Positions 18,418 through 27,563 of a stretch of 64,000 nucleotides of DNA are shown here, piece by piece; within the stretch, counting starts at the first letter, position 1, and each line of letters begins with the position of its first letter. The translations under genes and the position numbers were made by a program. The DNA is taken from positions 1 through 64,000 of the forward strand of contig NZ_KB908078.1 of the NCBI RefSeq assembly GCF_000382345.1, read 5' to 3'. The DNA is from Massilia niastensis DSM 21313 (GTDB taxonomy: Bacteria; Pseudomonadota; Gammaproteobacteria; Burkholderiales; Burkholderiaceae_D). The notes beneath the pieces were generated by a model, which searched no databases, was not told the DNA's origin, and saw only the letters and a list, made by a program, of their open reading frames with translations.

Positions 18418-19626
18418 TCAGAACGCGGCGATGCCGGTCTGGGCGCGCCCGAGGATCAGCGCGTGGATGTCGTGGGTGCCCTCATAGGTGTTGACCACCT
18501 CGAGGTTGACCATGTGGCGGATGATGCCGAATTCGTCCGAAATGCCGTTACCGCCGAGCATGTCGCGCGCCACGCGGGCGATGTCCAGCGACTTGCCGCA
18601 CGAATTGCGCTTCATGATCGAGGTGATCTCGACGGCGGCGGTGCCTTCGTCCTTCATGCGCCCCAGGCGCAGGCAGCCCTGCAGGCCGAGGGTGATCTCG
18701 GTCTGCATGTCGGCCAGCTTCTTCTGCACCAGCTGGTTGGCGGCCAGCGGCTTGCCGAACTGCTGGCGGTCCATGGTGTACTGGCGCGCGGTGTGCCAGC
18801 AGGCTTCCGCCGCGCCCAGCGCACCCCAGGCGATGCCGTAGCGGGCCGAGTTCAGGCAGGTGAACGGACCCTTCAGGCCGCGCACGTCCGGGAACGCGTT
18901 TTCTTCCGGGCAGAACACCTCGTCCATGACGATTTCGCCGGTGACCGAGGCGCGCAGGCCGAACTTGCCGTGGATCGCCGGCGCCGACAGGCCTTTCCAG
19001 CCCTTCTCGAGCACGAAGCCGCGGATCGCGCCTTCATCGTCCTTGGCCCAGACCACGAACACGTCCGCGACCGGCGAATTGGTGATCCACATCTTCGAGC
19101 CGCTCAGCGAGTAGCCGCCGTCGACCTTGCGCGCGCGGGTGACCATCGAGCCCGGGTCGGAACCGTGGTTCGGCTCGGTCAGGCCGAAGCAGCCGATCCA
19201 TTCGCCGGTGGCCAGCCTGGGCAGGTACTTCTGGCGCGTCGCTTCATTGCCGAACTCGTGGATGGGAACCATGACCAGCGAGGACTGCACGCTCATCATC
19301 GAACGGTAGCCGGAATCGACGCGCTCGACTTCGCGCGCGATCAGGCCATAGGCCACGTAGTTCAGGCCCGGGCCGCCGTACTGCTCGGGAATCGTCGGAC
19401 CCAGCAGGCCGAGCTCGCCCATCTCGCGGAAGATCGAGCTGTCCATCTTCTCGTTGCGGAACGCCTCGAGGATGCGCGGTTGCAGCTTGTCCTGGCAGTA
19501 GGCGGCAGCGGCGTCGCGCACCATGCGCTCGTCGTCGGTCAGCTGGCTGTTCAGCAGCAGCGGATCATCCCAGTGGAACTGGGCGGGGCCACCAAGGGCT
19601 TTGCGGGACGAATCGGAACGGTTCAT
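18418..19626 (-). CDS. gcdH: Glutaryl-CoA dehydrogenase
   Basis: This FAD enzyme oxidises and decarboxylates glutaryl-CoA to crotonyl-CoA in lysine, tryptophan and benzoate breakdown. The 402-residue protein has the acyl-CoA dehydrogenase FAD/substrate segments [17 protein letters not shown] and KMWITNSP, the later [20 protein letters not shown], and the C-terminal [17 protein letters not shown]. The catalytic Glu is in YEGTHD, and this ending is typical of GcdH rather than short-chain dehydrogenases. No partner genes for glutarate breakdown lie next to it. Confidence 0.93.
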   Translation of the reverse strand: MNRSDSSRKALGGPAQFHWDDPLLLNSQLTDDERMVRDAAAAYCQDKLQPRILEAFRNEKMDSSIFREMGELGLLGPTIPEQYGGPGLNYVAYGLIAREVERVDSGYRSMMSVQSSLVMVPIHEFGNEATRQKYLPRLATGEWIGCFGLTEPNHGSDPGSMVTRARKVDGGYSLSGSKMWITNSPVADVFVVWAKDDEGAIRGFVLEKGWKGLSAPAIHGKFGLRASVTGEIVMDEVFCPEENAFPDVRGLKGPFTCLNSARYGIAWGALGAAEACWHTARQYTMDRQQFGKPLAANQLVQKKLADMQTEITLGLQGCLRLGRMKDEGTAAVEITSIMKRNSCGKSLDIARVARDMLGGNGISDEFGIIRHMVNLEVVNTYEGTHDIHALILGRAQTGIAAF

Positions 19627-19768
19627 TGTTGAAAATCCTGTCTCTGGGTTCTAGTTCGATGGCGGGCGGCGTTCGCCGCGCCGGAATCTGACCATGATAG
19701 AAATGCACCCGTGGCGCATCTTTTAAATCTGCGACAGGCATTTTCAACTTTGTCCGGGGACGGAAAGC

Positions 19769-20278
19769 TCAGCGCCCCGGCGTGCAGCCGAACCTGCCCG
19801 CATGAAAGAGGAGCGAGGGCTGCGGATGGAACTGGCATTCCTCGACCTCGCCCACGAAGATGACGTGGTCGCCCTCGGGATAGCGGCTGCGGTTGTGGCA
19901 TTCGAACCAGGCCGACACGCCTTTCAGGATCGGCTGGCCGGTGCGCGACAGTTCGTAGTCGGCGCCCTCGAAAGGATCCGGGTTGCGGCGCGAGAAGCGC
20001 ATGGCCAGCTCTTCCTGGCCGGCCGCCAGCACGTTGATCACGTAGTGGGAGTTGCCGCTGAAGATGGGCAGGCTGGCGCCGCCCGCGCCCAGGCTCCACA
20101 GGACGAGCGGCGGATCCAGCGACACCGAGTTGAAGGAGCTGGCGGTCAGGCCGCGGAAGCTGCCGTCGACCAGGCGCGTGGTGATCACGGTGACACCGGT
20201 GGCGAACTGGGACAGTGCGTGGCGGAAATGCGTCGAATCGAAGCCGCGAATCGTGGCGCGGGGAGAACGTGTATTCAT
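19769..20278 (-). CDS. Flavin reductase family protein (FMN-binding)
   Basis: This is a 169-residue FMN-binding split-barrel protein of the HpaC/flavin reductase type. The core motifs are HALSQFATGVTVITT, FRGLTASSFNSVSLDPPLV and the later GDHVIFVGEVEEC. Such proteins use NAD(P)H to supply reduced flavin to a monooxygenase, but no such partner is adjacent. The ATG at 20278 follows AGGG on the reverse strand and is preferred over an in-frame start 8 codons upstream. It lies upstream of gcdH in the same direction, with about 140 bases between. Confidence 0.87.
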   Translation of the reverse strand: MNTRSPRATIRGFDSTHFRHALSQFATGVTVITTRLVDGSFRGLTASSFNSVSLDPPLVLWSLGAGGASLPIFSGNSHYVINVLAAGQEELAMRFSRRNPDPFEGADYELSRTGQPILKGVSAWFECHNRSRYPEGDHVIFVGEVEECQFHPQPSLLFHAGRFGCTPGR

Positions 20279-20451
20279 TGGTACCCTGGAAGTTGGCGCC
20301 ATTATGCCATCGCCCAGGCATCCATTGCCGCGCTACTCGGGTTTGGACGCACAAAATGCTACAAGGTATGCAATCTTGACCATGGCCGGTTGTCGCGCGG
20401 ATGTCACGCTGCCGCCGGTCACTGCTTGTTCACTGCAGAACATACGCGTTT

Positions 20452-20473
20452 GCGATACATTAAGAGGTATCGC
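20452..20473 (+). promoter_or_regulatory. Inverted repeat in the msrA leader
   Basis: GCGATAC (20452-20458) and GTATCGC (20467-20473) form a perfect 7-bp inverted repeat with an 8-base loop, 24 bases before the msrA start. It could be an operator or leader hairpin. Confidence 0.35.
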
Positions 20474-20496
20474 GTACTGTCAATGTCAGGTGAACA

Positions 20497-21039
20497 ATGA
20501 GCGATCAGTCAGGAACCGAAGTGGCCATCCTTGGCGGCGGATGCTTCTGGTGTCTGGAGGCCGTTTACCTCGAAGCGCGCGGCGTGACGCGGGTGGAGTC
20601 CGGCTACATGGGCGGCCACGTGCAGAACCCGAGCTACGAGCAGGTGTGCACCGGCGCCACCGGCCACATCGAGGTGGTGCGCCTGGAGTTCGACCCGGCA
20701 GTCATCAGCTACCGCGACATCCTCGAGATCTTCTTCACGATCCACGACCCGACCACGCAGGACCGCCAGGGCAACGACGCGGGGCCGCAATACCGCTCGG
20801 CGATCTTCTTCTGCTCGCCGGAACAGGAAGCCACCGCGCGCAAGGTGATGGCCGAAATGACCTGCGTCTGGGACGCGCCCATCGTCACCCAGCTGCGGCC
20901 GCGCGAGACCTGGTACAAGGCCGAGGCCTACCACCAGGATTACTTCGCCCAGCATCCGCTGCAGGGCTACTGCGCCTTCGTGGTGGCGCCGAAGGTGGCC
21001 AAGTTCCGCAGCACCTTCGCCGCCCACCTGAAGGACTGA
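20497..21039 (+). CDS. msrA: Peptide-methionine (S)-S-oxide reductase MsrA
   Basis: This enzyme repairs oxidised methionine in proteins. The 180-residue protein has the active-site GGGCFWCLEA (Cys16, Cys19), then GYMGGHVQNPSYEQVC, and the C-terminal EAYHQDYF. The size is normal for a cytoplasmic MsrA without extra domains. The downstream cfa gene is convergent, 21 bases away. An inverted repeat lies in its leader. Confidence 0.97.
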   Translation: MSDQSGTEVAILGGGCFWCLEAVYLEARGVTRVESGYMGGHVQNPSYEQVCTGATGHIEVVRLEFDPAVISYRDILEIFFTIHDPTTQDRQGNDAGPQYRSAIFFCSPEQEATARKVMAEMTCVWDAPIVTQLRPRETWYKAEAYHQDYFAQHPLQGYCAFVVAPKVAKFRSTFAAHLKD

Positions 21040-21060
21040 GCGGCGCCTGCCCGGCCCGCA

Positions 21061-22269
21061 TCACGCGTACATGTACCTGCGCGACCACGGCAGCTGTTCC
21101 GGGTCGCTCCCCGCCTTGCCGCACACGATCTGGTAGAGGCTGATGCGGTCGTGCGCGAACGCATAGGCGCAGCCGGCCAGGTACACGTGCCAGATGCGGA
21201 AGCGCTTGGCGTCGGTGAGCGTGCGGATGCGCTCGGCGTTGTTCTCGAAATTGTCGGTCCAGATCGCGCAGGTGCGCGCGTAGTGGCGGCGCAGGTTTTC
21301 CACGTCGCGCACTTCCAGGCCGCCTTCCTGCATGGCCCGGATCACGGTGGACAGGTGCGCCAGCTCGCCGTGCGGGAACACGTATTCGTCGATGAACTGG
21401 CCGCCGCCGTAGGGCGAGGCGCCGTTGTCGACATTGGTGGTCGTGATCCCGTGGTTCATCACCACGCCGTCGCGCGCAAGCAGCGCGCGCACCTGCGAGA
21501 AATAGTCCGGCAGGTGCTGCACGCCCACGTGCTCGAACATGCCGACGCTGGTGATGCGGTCGAAGCTGCCCCCGACGTCGCGGTAGTCCTGCAGCCGGAT
21601 CTCGATGCGGTCCCGCAGTCCGGCGCGCGCGACCCGCTCGCGCGCCAGCGCCGCCTGGTTCTCGGACAGGGTGATGCCGATGCAGCGCGCGCCGAAGCGC
21701 TCGGCCGCGCGCAGCACCAGCGCGCCCCAGCCGCAGCCGATGTCGAGCAGGGTCTGGTCCGGGCGCAGGTCGATCTTCTTCAGGATGTGGTCGATCTTCC
21801 TGGTCTGGGCCGTGGCCAGGTCCTCGTCGCCGTCCTCGAAATAGGCGCACGAGTAGACCATGCCCGGATCGAGCCAGGCGGCATAGAACTCGTTGGAGAC
21901 GTCGTAGTGGTAGCGGATCGCCTCGGCGTCGCGCTCGCGCGTGTGGGTCAGCCGGAACTTGTCGCCCAGCCGGCTGCGCGGGCGCTCGGTGGCGACGCCG
22001 GACGCCGCCAGGGCGTTGCCGACGTCGATGATGTCGGCGGCGCGGCCCTTGACCTCGATCGCGCCTTCGACATAGGCGCGTCCGAGGCTGTACAGGGAAG
22101 GAGAGCGCAGGTAGCGCAGCGCTGAGGGGTCGGGTACGCGGATCGTGACGCGCGGCGTTTCGGACGACAGCTCGAACTGCTCGCCATTCCACAACTCCAC
22201 ACGCAAGGGCAAGGACAGTTTGCTGCGCAGGCCTGCGCTCCAGGCCGAAAACTTGATCTGGTCGAACAC
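21061..22269 (-). CDS. cfa: Cyclopropane-fatty-acyl-phospholipid synthase-like methyltransferase
   Basis: This enzyme adds a methylene group from S-adenosylmethionine to membrane lipid double bonds. The 402-residue protein has an N-terminal lipid-binding part, then AIRYHYDVSNEFYAAWLD, the SAM site TLLDIGCGWGALVLRAAE, and EHVGVQHLPDYF with FIDEYVFPHG near the end. A GTG at 22269 lies five bases after GGGAGG; a second GTG six bases upstream overlaps that site and is less likely. The family also includes related lipid methyltransferases, so the exact product is less certain than the family. Confidence 0.88.
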   Translation of the reverse strand: MFDQIKFSAWSAGLRSKLSLPLRVELWNGEQFELSSETPRVTIRVPDPSALRYLRSPSLYSLGRAYVEGAIEVKGRAADIIDVGNALAASGVATERPRSRLGDKFRLTHTRERDAEAIRYHYDVSNEFYAAWLDPGMVYSCAYFEDGDEDLATAQTRKIDHILKKIDLRPDQTLLDIGCGWGALVLRAAERFGARCIGITLSENQAALARERVARAGLRDRIEIRLQDYRDVGGSFDRITSVGMFEHVGVQHLPDYFSQVRALLARDGVVMNHGITTTNVDNGASPYGGGQFIDEYVFPHGELAHLSTVIRAMQEGGLEVRDVENLRRHYARTCAIWTDNFENNAERIRTLTDAKRFRIWHVYLAGCAYAFAHDRISLYQIVCGKAGSDPEQLPWSRRYMYA

Positions 22270-22309
22270 GGTCACCTCCCGAAGTGGCGGCCGGCGCAAC
22301 GCTGCCGGC

Positions 22310-23509
22310 CTAGGGTTGCAATCGCTGGCGTGTCCAGCTGCCGTCCGCCTGCCGCTCGTACACGATGCGGTCGTGGAAGCGCGAACGCCGTCCCTGCCAG
22401 AATTCGATACGTTCGGGGATCAACCGGAAGCCGCCCCAGTACGCGGGACGCAGCGGATCCTCGCCAGCCTGCCGTGCCACCGTCTCGTAGTTTTCCTCGA
22501 GCGCGGCGCGGCTCGCGATCGGGGCGCTCTGGCGCGAGGCGGTTGCCGACAGCCTGCTCTTCAGCGGACGGCTGCGGAAATACCTGTCGCTTTCATCGTC
22601 CGAGGTCCGTTCGACGCGTCCTTCGATGCGTACCTGGCGTTCCAGTTCACTCCAGAAGAATAACAAAGCTGCAAAATTATTGTCAGCTAATTCCTGGGCC
22701 TTGCGGCTGTCGTAGTTGGTGTACCAGGTGAAGCCGCGCTCGTCGAACTGCTTGACCAGCACGATGCGCGAGCTCGGACGTCCATTCGCGGCGACGGTCG
22801 CCACGGTCATCGCGTTCGGTTCGTTGACCTCGGCCTTGAGCGCCTGTTCGAACCATTGCGTGAACTGGAGCATCGGATCGTCCAGCACCTCGTGTTCGTT
22901 CAGGCTGGCCTGGCCGTAATCCTTGCGCAGGTCGGCCACCGCCTGGCCCACCGCGGCCTTGTTCGATTCCGGCACGCCCAGCTGGGCGCGGCGGCGCTGC
23001 ATCGCCGCGCCCAGCTGGGCCATCTGGGCCGGCGAGAACAGGCGCAGCGCCATCGGCGCGATGACGCTTTCCTCGCGTTCCATGTGCGAGGTGTAGCGCT
23101 GCACGAAGCGCTGCACGGCGCTGGCCGACAGCACCGCCGCCGCGCCTTCGGCGATCGCCGTCAGCTGCTCGTGCAGGTCCTGCCACATCGCGTCCATGTC
23201 CTTGTGGTCCTGCAGGATCACCGGCGCCAGCGCCTGCAGGGTGGCGGCGTCCTCGCCCTGGGCCACCGCGCGCAGCATCGGGATCAGGTCCTGCTCCTCG
23301 TCCTCGTGGTGCAGGTGGGCCGCTTTCTCGAAATACTTCAGCACCGCCGCGGCGGCCTGGCGCGCCTGCTCGTCGGCGCCGTGCTCGGGCAGATGGGACA
23401 GCAGTTTTTCCAGCGTGGCAAGCTGTTTGCGGATGCGCCCGTGGCAGTGCTTGAGCACGGCGATCGGCTGGTCGAAATCGGGGGCGGCGTCGTGGAGGAG
23501 ATTGTTCAT
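22310..23509 (-). CDS. pdxH: Fusion of a hemerythrin domain to pyridoxine 5'-phosphate oxidase (PdxH)
   Basis: The 399-residue protein joins two domains. Residues 1-175 are a hemerythrin-type helical bundle with iron-ligand candidates [10 protein letters not shown] (21-30), [12 protein letters not shown] (64-74), DHKDM (101-105) and HMEREES (142-148). From residue 190, [18 protein letters not shown] starts a complete Pdx[43 protein letters not shown] and a C-terminal [12 protein letters not shown]. PdxH uses FMN and oxygen to make pyridoxal 5'-phosphate. The reading frame is continuous and no Met sits at the usual PdxH start, so this looks like a true fusion rather than two genes. Oxygen or iron sensing feeding vitamin B6 synthesis is speculation. 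Confidence 0.88.
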   Translation of the reverse strand: MNNLLHDAAPDFDQPIAVLKHCHGRIRKQLATLEKLLSHLPEHGADEQARQAAAAVLKYFEKAAHLHHEDEEQDLIPMLRAVAQGEDAATLQALAPVILQDHKDMDAMWQDLHEQLTAIAEGAAAVLSASAVQRFVQRYTSHMEREESVIAPMALRLFSPAQMAQLGAAMQRRRAQLGVPESNKAAVGQAVADLRKDYGQASLNEHEVLDDPMLQFTQWFEQALKAEVNEPNAMTVATVAANGRPSSRIVLVKQFDERGFTWYTNYDSRKAQELADNNFAALLFFWSELERQVRIEGRVERTSDDESDRYFRSRPLKSRLSATASRQSAPIASRAALEENYETVARQAGEDPLRPAYWGGFRLIPERIEFWQGRRSRFHDRIVYERQADGSWTRQRLQP

Positions 23510-23596
23510 TGGCGTTTTTTTGACACGCGAAAATATTTGCTTGACGAAGAGTTATTTTAGTGCAGATGCGAAAGTTCCGTCCGCTACAATGTGAGC

Positions 23597-24502
23597 ATGA
23601 ATACGATCAACACTCATGTCTTTGCGGCAGCGCTGGAAGAGGAAGTGGACTTTGCGCGCCGCTTCGGGGGCATTGCTCGCCTGTATGGCGAGCGTGCACT
23701 GGAACGTTTCCGCGCGGCGCACGTTTGCGTGATCGGCGTCGGCGGCGTCGGTTCGTGGATCGTGGAAGCGCTGGCGCGCAGCGCCATCGGCCACCTGACC
23801 CTGATCGACCTCGACAACGTGGCCGAATCGAACATCAACCGCCAGATCCAGGCGCTGTCGTCGACCGTCGGCATGCCGAAGATCGAGGCGCTGAAGGAGC
23901 GCATCGCGCAGATCAACCCGTTCTGCAAGGTGAGCCTGGTCGAGGATTTCATCGATCCCGACAACATCCCGGCGCTGGTGGCAAACCAAGGCTTCGACTA
24001 CGTGGTCGATGCGATCGACAGCGTCAAGCCGAAGGCCGCCCTGATCGCCTGGTGCAGCGCCAACGGCATGCCGCTGGTGACGATCGGCGGCGCCGGCGGG
24101 CAGATCGATCCGACCAAGGTCGAGATCCGCGACCTGGCGCGCACCGAGCAGGAACCGCTGCTCAAGAAAGTGCGCAAGATCCTGCGCGCGCAGTACGGCT
24201 TCGCGCGTGGCGAAAAGAACAAGTACCACATCGACGCGGTGTTCTCGATGGAGCCGCTGCGCTATCCGGAAGCGGGCGACGCCTGCGCGGTCGATCCGAA
24301 CAGCATCACGGGCCTGAATTGCGCCGGCTTCGGCTCCAGCATGGTGGTCACCGCGACCTTCGGCATGGTGGCGGCGGGGCACATCCTGCGCAAGATGGCC
24401 GAGGCCGCGGTAGCCGACGCGAACGCGGAAGCGCTGAATGCGGCCGCGCTCGATGTCGCGGCAGCCGCCGCCGCGGTAGCCGGAGCCGCGACGACGGTCT
24501 GA
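23597..24502 (+). CDS. tcdA: tRNA threonylcarbamoyladenosine dehydratase
   Basis: TcdA (CsdL) cyclises t6A37 of tRNA to ct6A using ATP. The 301-residue protein has the E1-like nucleotide fold CVIGVGGVGSWIVEALARS, LIDLDNVAESNINRQIQA, and VVDAIDSVKPKAALI, with the family segment FARGEKNKYHIDAVFS. The C-terminus ends in a long Ala-rich tail. An ATG at 23597 is preferred to a GTG two codons upstream. The Sua5-type gene at 11.9 kb makes the precursor of the same modification. Confidence 0.94.
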   Translation: MNTINTHVFAAALEEEVDFARRFGGIARLYGERALERFRAAHVCVIGVGGVGSWIVEALARSAIGHLTLIDLDNVAESNINRQIQALSSTVGMPKIEALKERIAQINPFCKVSLVEDFIDPDNIPALVANQGFDYVVDAIDSVKPKAALIAWCSANGMPLVTIGGAGGQIDPTKVEIRDLARTEQEPLLKKVRKILRAQYGFARGEKNKYHIDAVFSMEPLRYPEAGDACAVDPNSITGLNCAGFGSSMVVTATFGMVAAGHILRKMAEAAVADANAEALNAAALDVAAAAAAVAGAATTV

Positions 24503-24578
24503 AGTAGTGCAAACTGTGCAACGCGGAGAGGCCTTGCTATCATAGGATCAGTCGTTATCCTTTTGATGGAAGAACCCT

Positions 24579-25145
24579 ATGATTCGTCGATCCGCATTCA
24601 TGGCCCTGCTGCTGGCGGCTGCCGCCGTCCACGCCCAGGAGGGCGCGCAGGAGGCCGGCAAGCCGGCCACCCAGCCGCCGCCCGAGGCGCAGCAGCCGGC
24701 CACTCCTCCCGCCACCCCGCCCACCCCCACGCCTCCTTCGACTCCTTCGACCCCGGCCGCCGAGACCCCGCCGGCCGTGCAGGCCGCGCCTGCGCCGCAG
24801 GTCGAGATCCTCGACCGCGTGGTCGGCAAGGGCAAGGAAGCTTCGCTGGGCAGCAATGTCGTCGTCAACTACACCGGCTGGTTCCACAAGCCGCTGGCGC
24901 CCAAGCAGCGCGGCCGCAAGTTCGATTCCTCGCTGGACGCCGGCCGCACGCCGCTCGAGTTCCAGCTCGGCGCGGGCAAGGTCATCAAGGGCTGGGAGCA
25001 GGGCGTGGCCGGCATGAAGGTGGGCGGCAAGCGCACCCTGATCATCCCGAGCGCGCTGGCCTACGGCAAGCGCGGGGCCGGCGGCGGCGTGATCCCGCCC
25101 GATTCCGACCTGATCTTCGACGTGGAACTGCTGGATGTGAAGTAG
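24579..25145 (+). CDS. Exported FKBP-type peptidyl-prolyl isomerase with proline-rich linker
   Basis: This is a periplasmic or envelope folding helper of 188 residues. Residues 1-19 form a signal peptide ending in AVHA|QEG. Residues 20-72 are a low-complexity Pro/Thr/Ala/Glu linker. Residues 75-188 are one FKBP domain with [40 protein letters not shown] and the C-terminal [14 protein letters not shown]. All the usual pocket residues appear present. It lies between tcdA and cysK in the same direction; no functional link to them is seen. Confidence 0.92.
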   Translation: MIRRSAFMALLLAAAAVHAQEGAQEAGKPATQPPPEAQQPATPPATPPTPTPPSTPSTPAAETPPAVQAAPAPQVEILDRVVGKGKEASLGSNVVVNYTGWFHKPLAPKQRGRKFDSSLDAGRTPLEFQLGAGKVIKGWEQGVAGMKVGGKRTLIIPSALAYGKRGAGGGVIPPDSDLIFDVELLDVK

Positions 25146-25191
25146 GTGAAGTAAATCAAAAAGTAAACTGTTCGACAACCGGGAGCCTGGC

Positions 25192-26124
25192 ATGAGAATC
25201 GCGAACGACGTCACTGAACTGATCGGCAACACTCCTCTGGTACGCATCCGCAGGCTGGGCGCCGGCAGCGGCGCCGACATCCTCGGCAAGCTCGAGTTCC
25301 AGAACCCGGCGCACAGCGTCAAGGACCGCATCGGCCTGGCCATGATCGAGGCGGCCGAGGCGGCCGGAAAAATCGGTCCGGATACGACGATCGTCGAACC
25401 CACCAGCGGCAACACCGGCATCGCGCTGGCGATGGTGTGCGCGGCGCGCGGCTACCGCTGCAAGCTGGTGATGCCCGAGACCATGAGCAGCGAGCGGCGC
25501 ATGCTGCTGCGCGCCTATGGCGCCGAGCTGGTGCTCACGCCCGGCAGCGAAGGCATGATGGGCGCGATCCGCCGCGCCGAGGAGCTGGTGGCCTCCGACC
25601 CGCGCTGCTTCATGCCGCAGCAGTTCAACAACCCGGCCAACCCCGAGGTGCACCGCAGGACGACCGCCGAGGAAATCTGGCGCGACACCGAGGGCAAGGT
25701 CGACATCCTGGTGGCGGGGGTGGGCACGGGCGGCACGATCACCGGCGTGAGCGAAGTGATCAAGCCGCGCAAGCCCGGCTTCCAGGTGATCGCGGTGGAG
25801 CCGGAAGCCTCGCCGATGCTGTCGAAGGGCACCAAGGGACCGCACCCGATCCAGGGCATCGGCGCGGGCTTCGTGCCGCAGGTGCTCAATACCCATGCCT
25901 ATGACGAAGTCATCTGCGTGAGGAACGAGGATGCCTTCGAGACCGCCCGCGCGGCGGCGCGCGAAGAAGGGCTGCTGGTCGGGATCTCGTCGGGCGCGGC
26001 GCTGTGGGCTGCCGTGAAGGTGGCCAGGCGGCCGGAGAATGCCGGGAAGATGATCGTGACGATCATTCCGTCGTTCGGCGAACGCTATCTCAGCACCGCC
26101 TTGTACGCCAATCTTGCCGGGTGA
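25192..26124 (+). CDS. cysK: Cysteine synthase A (O-acetylserine sulfhydrylase)
   Basis: This pyridoxal-phosphate enzyme makes cysteine from O-acetylserine and sulfide. The 310-residue protein has [10 protein letters not shown], the PLP-lysine segment [11 protein letters not shown] (Lys44), [27 protein letters not shown], and the CysK-type ending [18 protein letters not shown]. That ending argues for CysK over CysM. A REP-like hairpin lies just after its stop codon. Confidence 0.94.
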   Translation: MRIANDVTELIGNTPLVRIRRLGAGSGADILGKLEFQNPAHSVKDRIGLAMIEAAEAAGKIGPDTTIVEPTSGNTGIALAMVCAARGYRCKLVMPETMSSERRMLLRAYGAELVLTPGSEGMMGAIRRAEELVASDPRCFMPQQFNNPANPEVHRRTTAEEIWRDTEGKVDILVAGVGTGGTITGVSEVIKPRKPGFQVIAVEPEASPMLSKGTKGPHPIQGIGAGFVPQVLNTHAYDEVICVRNEDAFETARAAAREEGLLVGISSGAALWAAVKVARRPENAGKMIVTIIPSFGERYLSTALYANLAG

Positions 26125-26131
26125 TGTGCAG

Positions 26132-26153
26132 GTGGGCGGGTAGTCCCGCCCAC
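26132..26153. repeat. REP-like hairpin GTGGGCGGG-TAGT-CCCGCCCAC
   Basis: A perfect 9-bp stem with a 4-base loop lies between the convergent cysK and cation-efflux genes. It belongs to the same repeat type as those at 36031, 44218 and 61592 and may serve as a two-way terminator. Confidence 0.7.
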
Positions 26154-26178
26154 GCCGGGTCGCCGGCGCCCCGGCCAA

Positions 26179-27156
26179 TCAGTGCGCATGCTCCTTCAGC
26201 GCGCAATGATGGTGCGTGGTCCCTTCCTCCACCTGCAGGGTGCAGTGATGGATCGCGAAATCCTCGCGCAGGCGCTCCACCATCGCGTCGATCACCTGGT
26301 CCCCCGGATACCCGCCCGGCATCACCACGTGCGCCGTCAGCGCGGTCTCGGTGGTGCTCATCGCCCAGATATGCAGGTCGTGCACTTCCGACACCCCCGG
26401 CCACCCGGCCAGGAAGGCGCGCACCGCGCCCGGGTCGACGCCGGGCGGCACCGCCGCCATCGACAGCTGGACCGATTCGCGCAGCAGCGACCAGGTGCCG
26501 GCCACGATCACGACCACGATCACCAGGCTGACCGCCGGATCGATCCAGTGCCAGCCGGTCGCCATGATCGCCAGGCCCGCCACCACCACGCCCAGCGACA
26601 GCGCGGCGTCGGCCGCCATGTGCAGGTAGGCGCCGCGCACGTTCAGGTCGTCCTTGGCGAGGCGCATGAACAGCCAGGCCGAGAAGCCGTTGACCGCCAC
26701 GCCGACCGCGGCGACGACCGACACCGTCAGGCCGGCCACCGGCGCCGGCTCGGTGAAGCGCTGCACCGCTTCCCATGCGATCGCGCCGCAGGCGACCATC
26801 AGGAGCAGGCCATTGGCCAGCGCCGCCAGGATCGAGGAGCCGCGCAGCCCGTAGGTATAGCGTCCATGCGGCGCGCTTTTCGCGAGCAGGGCCGCGCCCC
26901 AGGCCAGCAGCAGTCCCAGCACGTCCGACAGGTTGTGGCCGGCGTCCGCCATCAGGGCCGTCGAGTGCGCGATGAACCCGTAGGTGAATTCGATCGCGAC
27001 GAACAGCAGGTTCAGCCCGATCGCCAGCCCGAATGCGCGGCTGTCGGTGCCCGGCGCCGGCATGTGGTGGTGGTGGTGGTGGCCGAGCCCGTGGTGGTGG
27101 CCATGATCGTGGTCGTGACCGTGATCGTCGTGGGCGTGTGCGTGGTCGTGGGTCAT
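26179..27156 (-). CDS. Cation diffusion facilitator (heavy-metal efflux), His-rich N-terminus
   Basis: This inner-membrane protein exchanges divalent metals for protons. The 325-residue protein starts with a cytoplasmic His/Asp-rich stretch (MTHDHAHAHDDHGHDHDHGH and more, ending in six His), followed by six helices including STALMADAGHNLSDVLGL (HxxxD metal site) and GAYLHMAADAALSLGV. A C-terminal cytoplasmic domain with VHDLHIWAMSTTETALTAH follows. This form resembles zinc/cobalt exporters of the CzcD/DmeF kind. Its ATG overlaps the stop of the ArsR-type regulator gene by four bases (ATGA), so the regulator controls it in one operon. Confidence 0.92.
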   Translation of the reverse strand: MTHDHAHAHDDHGHDHDHGHHHGLGHHHHHHMPAPGTDSRAFGLAIGLNLLFVAIEFTYGFIAHSTALMADAGHNLSDVLGLLLAWGAALLAKSAPHGRYTYGLRGSSILAALANGLLLMVACGAIAWEAVQRFTEPAPVAGLTVSVVAAVGVAVNGFSAWLFMRLAKDDLNVRGAYLHMAADAALSLGVVVAGLAIMATGWHWIDPAVSLVIVVVIVAGTWSLLRESVQLSMAAVPPGVDPGAVRAFLAGWPGVSEVHDLHIWAMSTTETALTAHVVMPGGYPGDQVIDAMVERLREDFAIHHCTLQVEEGTTHHHCALKEHAH

Positions 27157-27479
27157 GCGTCCAGTCCGTTGGCGGGTTCGGCGATGTGCTCGAACATGTT
27201 GGAGAGCAGGCTGCTGATGTGCGCATCGGCGGCCGAATAGAACACCTGCTTGCCCTGGCGCTCGGCCTTGACGATGCGCGCGGCGCGCAGCAGGCGCAGG
27301 TGGTGGCTGACCAGGGAGCTGGACAGGTCGAGGGCGGCGGCGATGTCGCCCACCGCGGTCGGCTGGGCCAGGCAGGCCAGCACGATGCGCAGGCGGGTCG
27401 GGTCGCCCAGCAGGTGGAACAGGTCGGCCAGCTGGTCGACCGCTTCCTCGGCAGCCAAGGGAAGGGATTCGATCGTCAT
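27153..27479 (-). CDS. ArsR/SmtB-family metal-responsive repressor
   Basis: This 108-residue winged-helix repressor has the ArsR core: LFHLLGDPTRLRIVLACL, then the recognition helix region DLSSSLVSHHLRLLRAARIVKAE, and a metal-type C-terminus with HISSLLSNMFEHIAE. His residues near the end fit the alpha-5 zinc/nickel site of SmtB/NmtR-like members. It is the first gene of a two-gene operon with the cation exporter, so it most likely represses its own operon and lets go on metal binding. The ATG at 27479 is preferred to a TTG four codons upstream. Confidence 0.92.
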   Translation of the reverse strand: MTIESLPLAAEEAVDQLADLFHLLGDPTRLRIVLACLAQPTAVGDIAAALDLSSSLVSHHLRLLRAARIVKAERQGKQVFYSAADAHISSLLSNMFEHIAEPANGLDA

Positions 27480-27486
27480 GAGTATA

Positions 27487-27499
27487 TTCAACGTTTGAA
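27487..27499 (-). promoter_or_regulatory. Palindromic operator candidate for the ArsR-type repressor
   Basis: TTCAA-CGT-TTGAA is a perfect 5-bp inverted repeat 8 bases upstream of the repressor start, in an A+T-rich stretch. ArsR/SmtB proteins bind imperfect 12-2-12-type palindromes around their own promoters, so this is a reasonable site. Confidence 0.5.
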
Positions 27500-27563
27500 G
27501 ACTTGTTCACATGTTAGATGAATTGGCCGCGACCGGCAAGCGGCGTGCGCCGCCCGTGTCGTG

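Noticed and set aside
22310-23509. Frame error joining two separate genes (hemerythrin and pdxH)
   Set aside because: The frame is continuous, codon use is steady through the join, and no remnant start or stop codon of a separate pdxH is seen. Still worth checking against raw reads.
24640-24790. Low-complexity C-rich stretch as a separate repeat element
   Set aside because: It encodes the Pro/Thr-rich linker between signal peptide and FKBP domain, with the frame kept.
27060-27150. The GTG-rich stretch as a microsatellite or sequencing artefact
   Set aside because: On the reverse strand it encodes the His-rich N-terminus common in cation diffusion facilitators, in frame with the rest of the protein.
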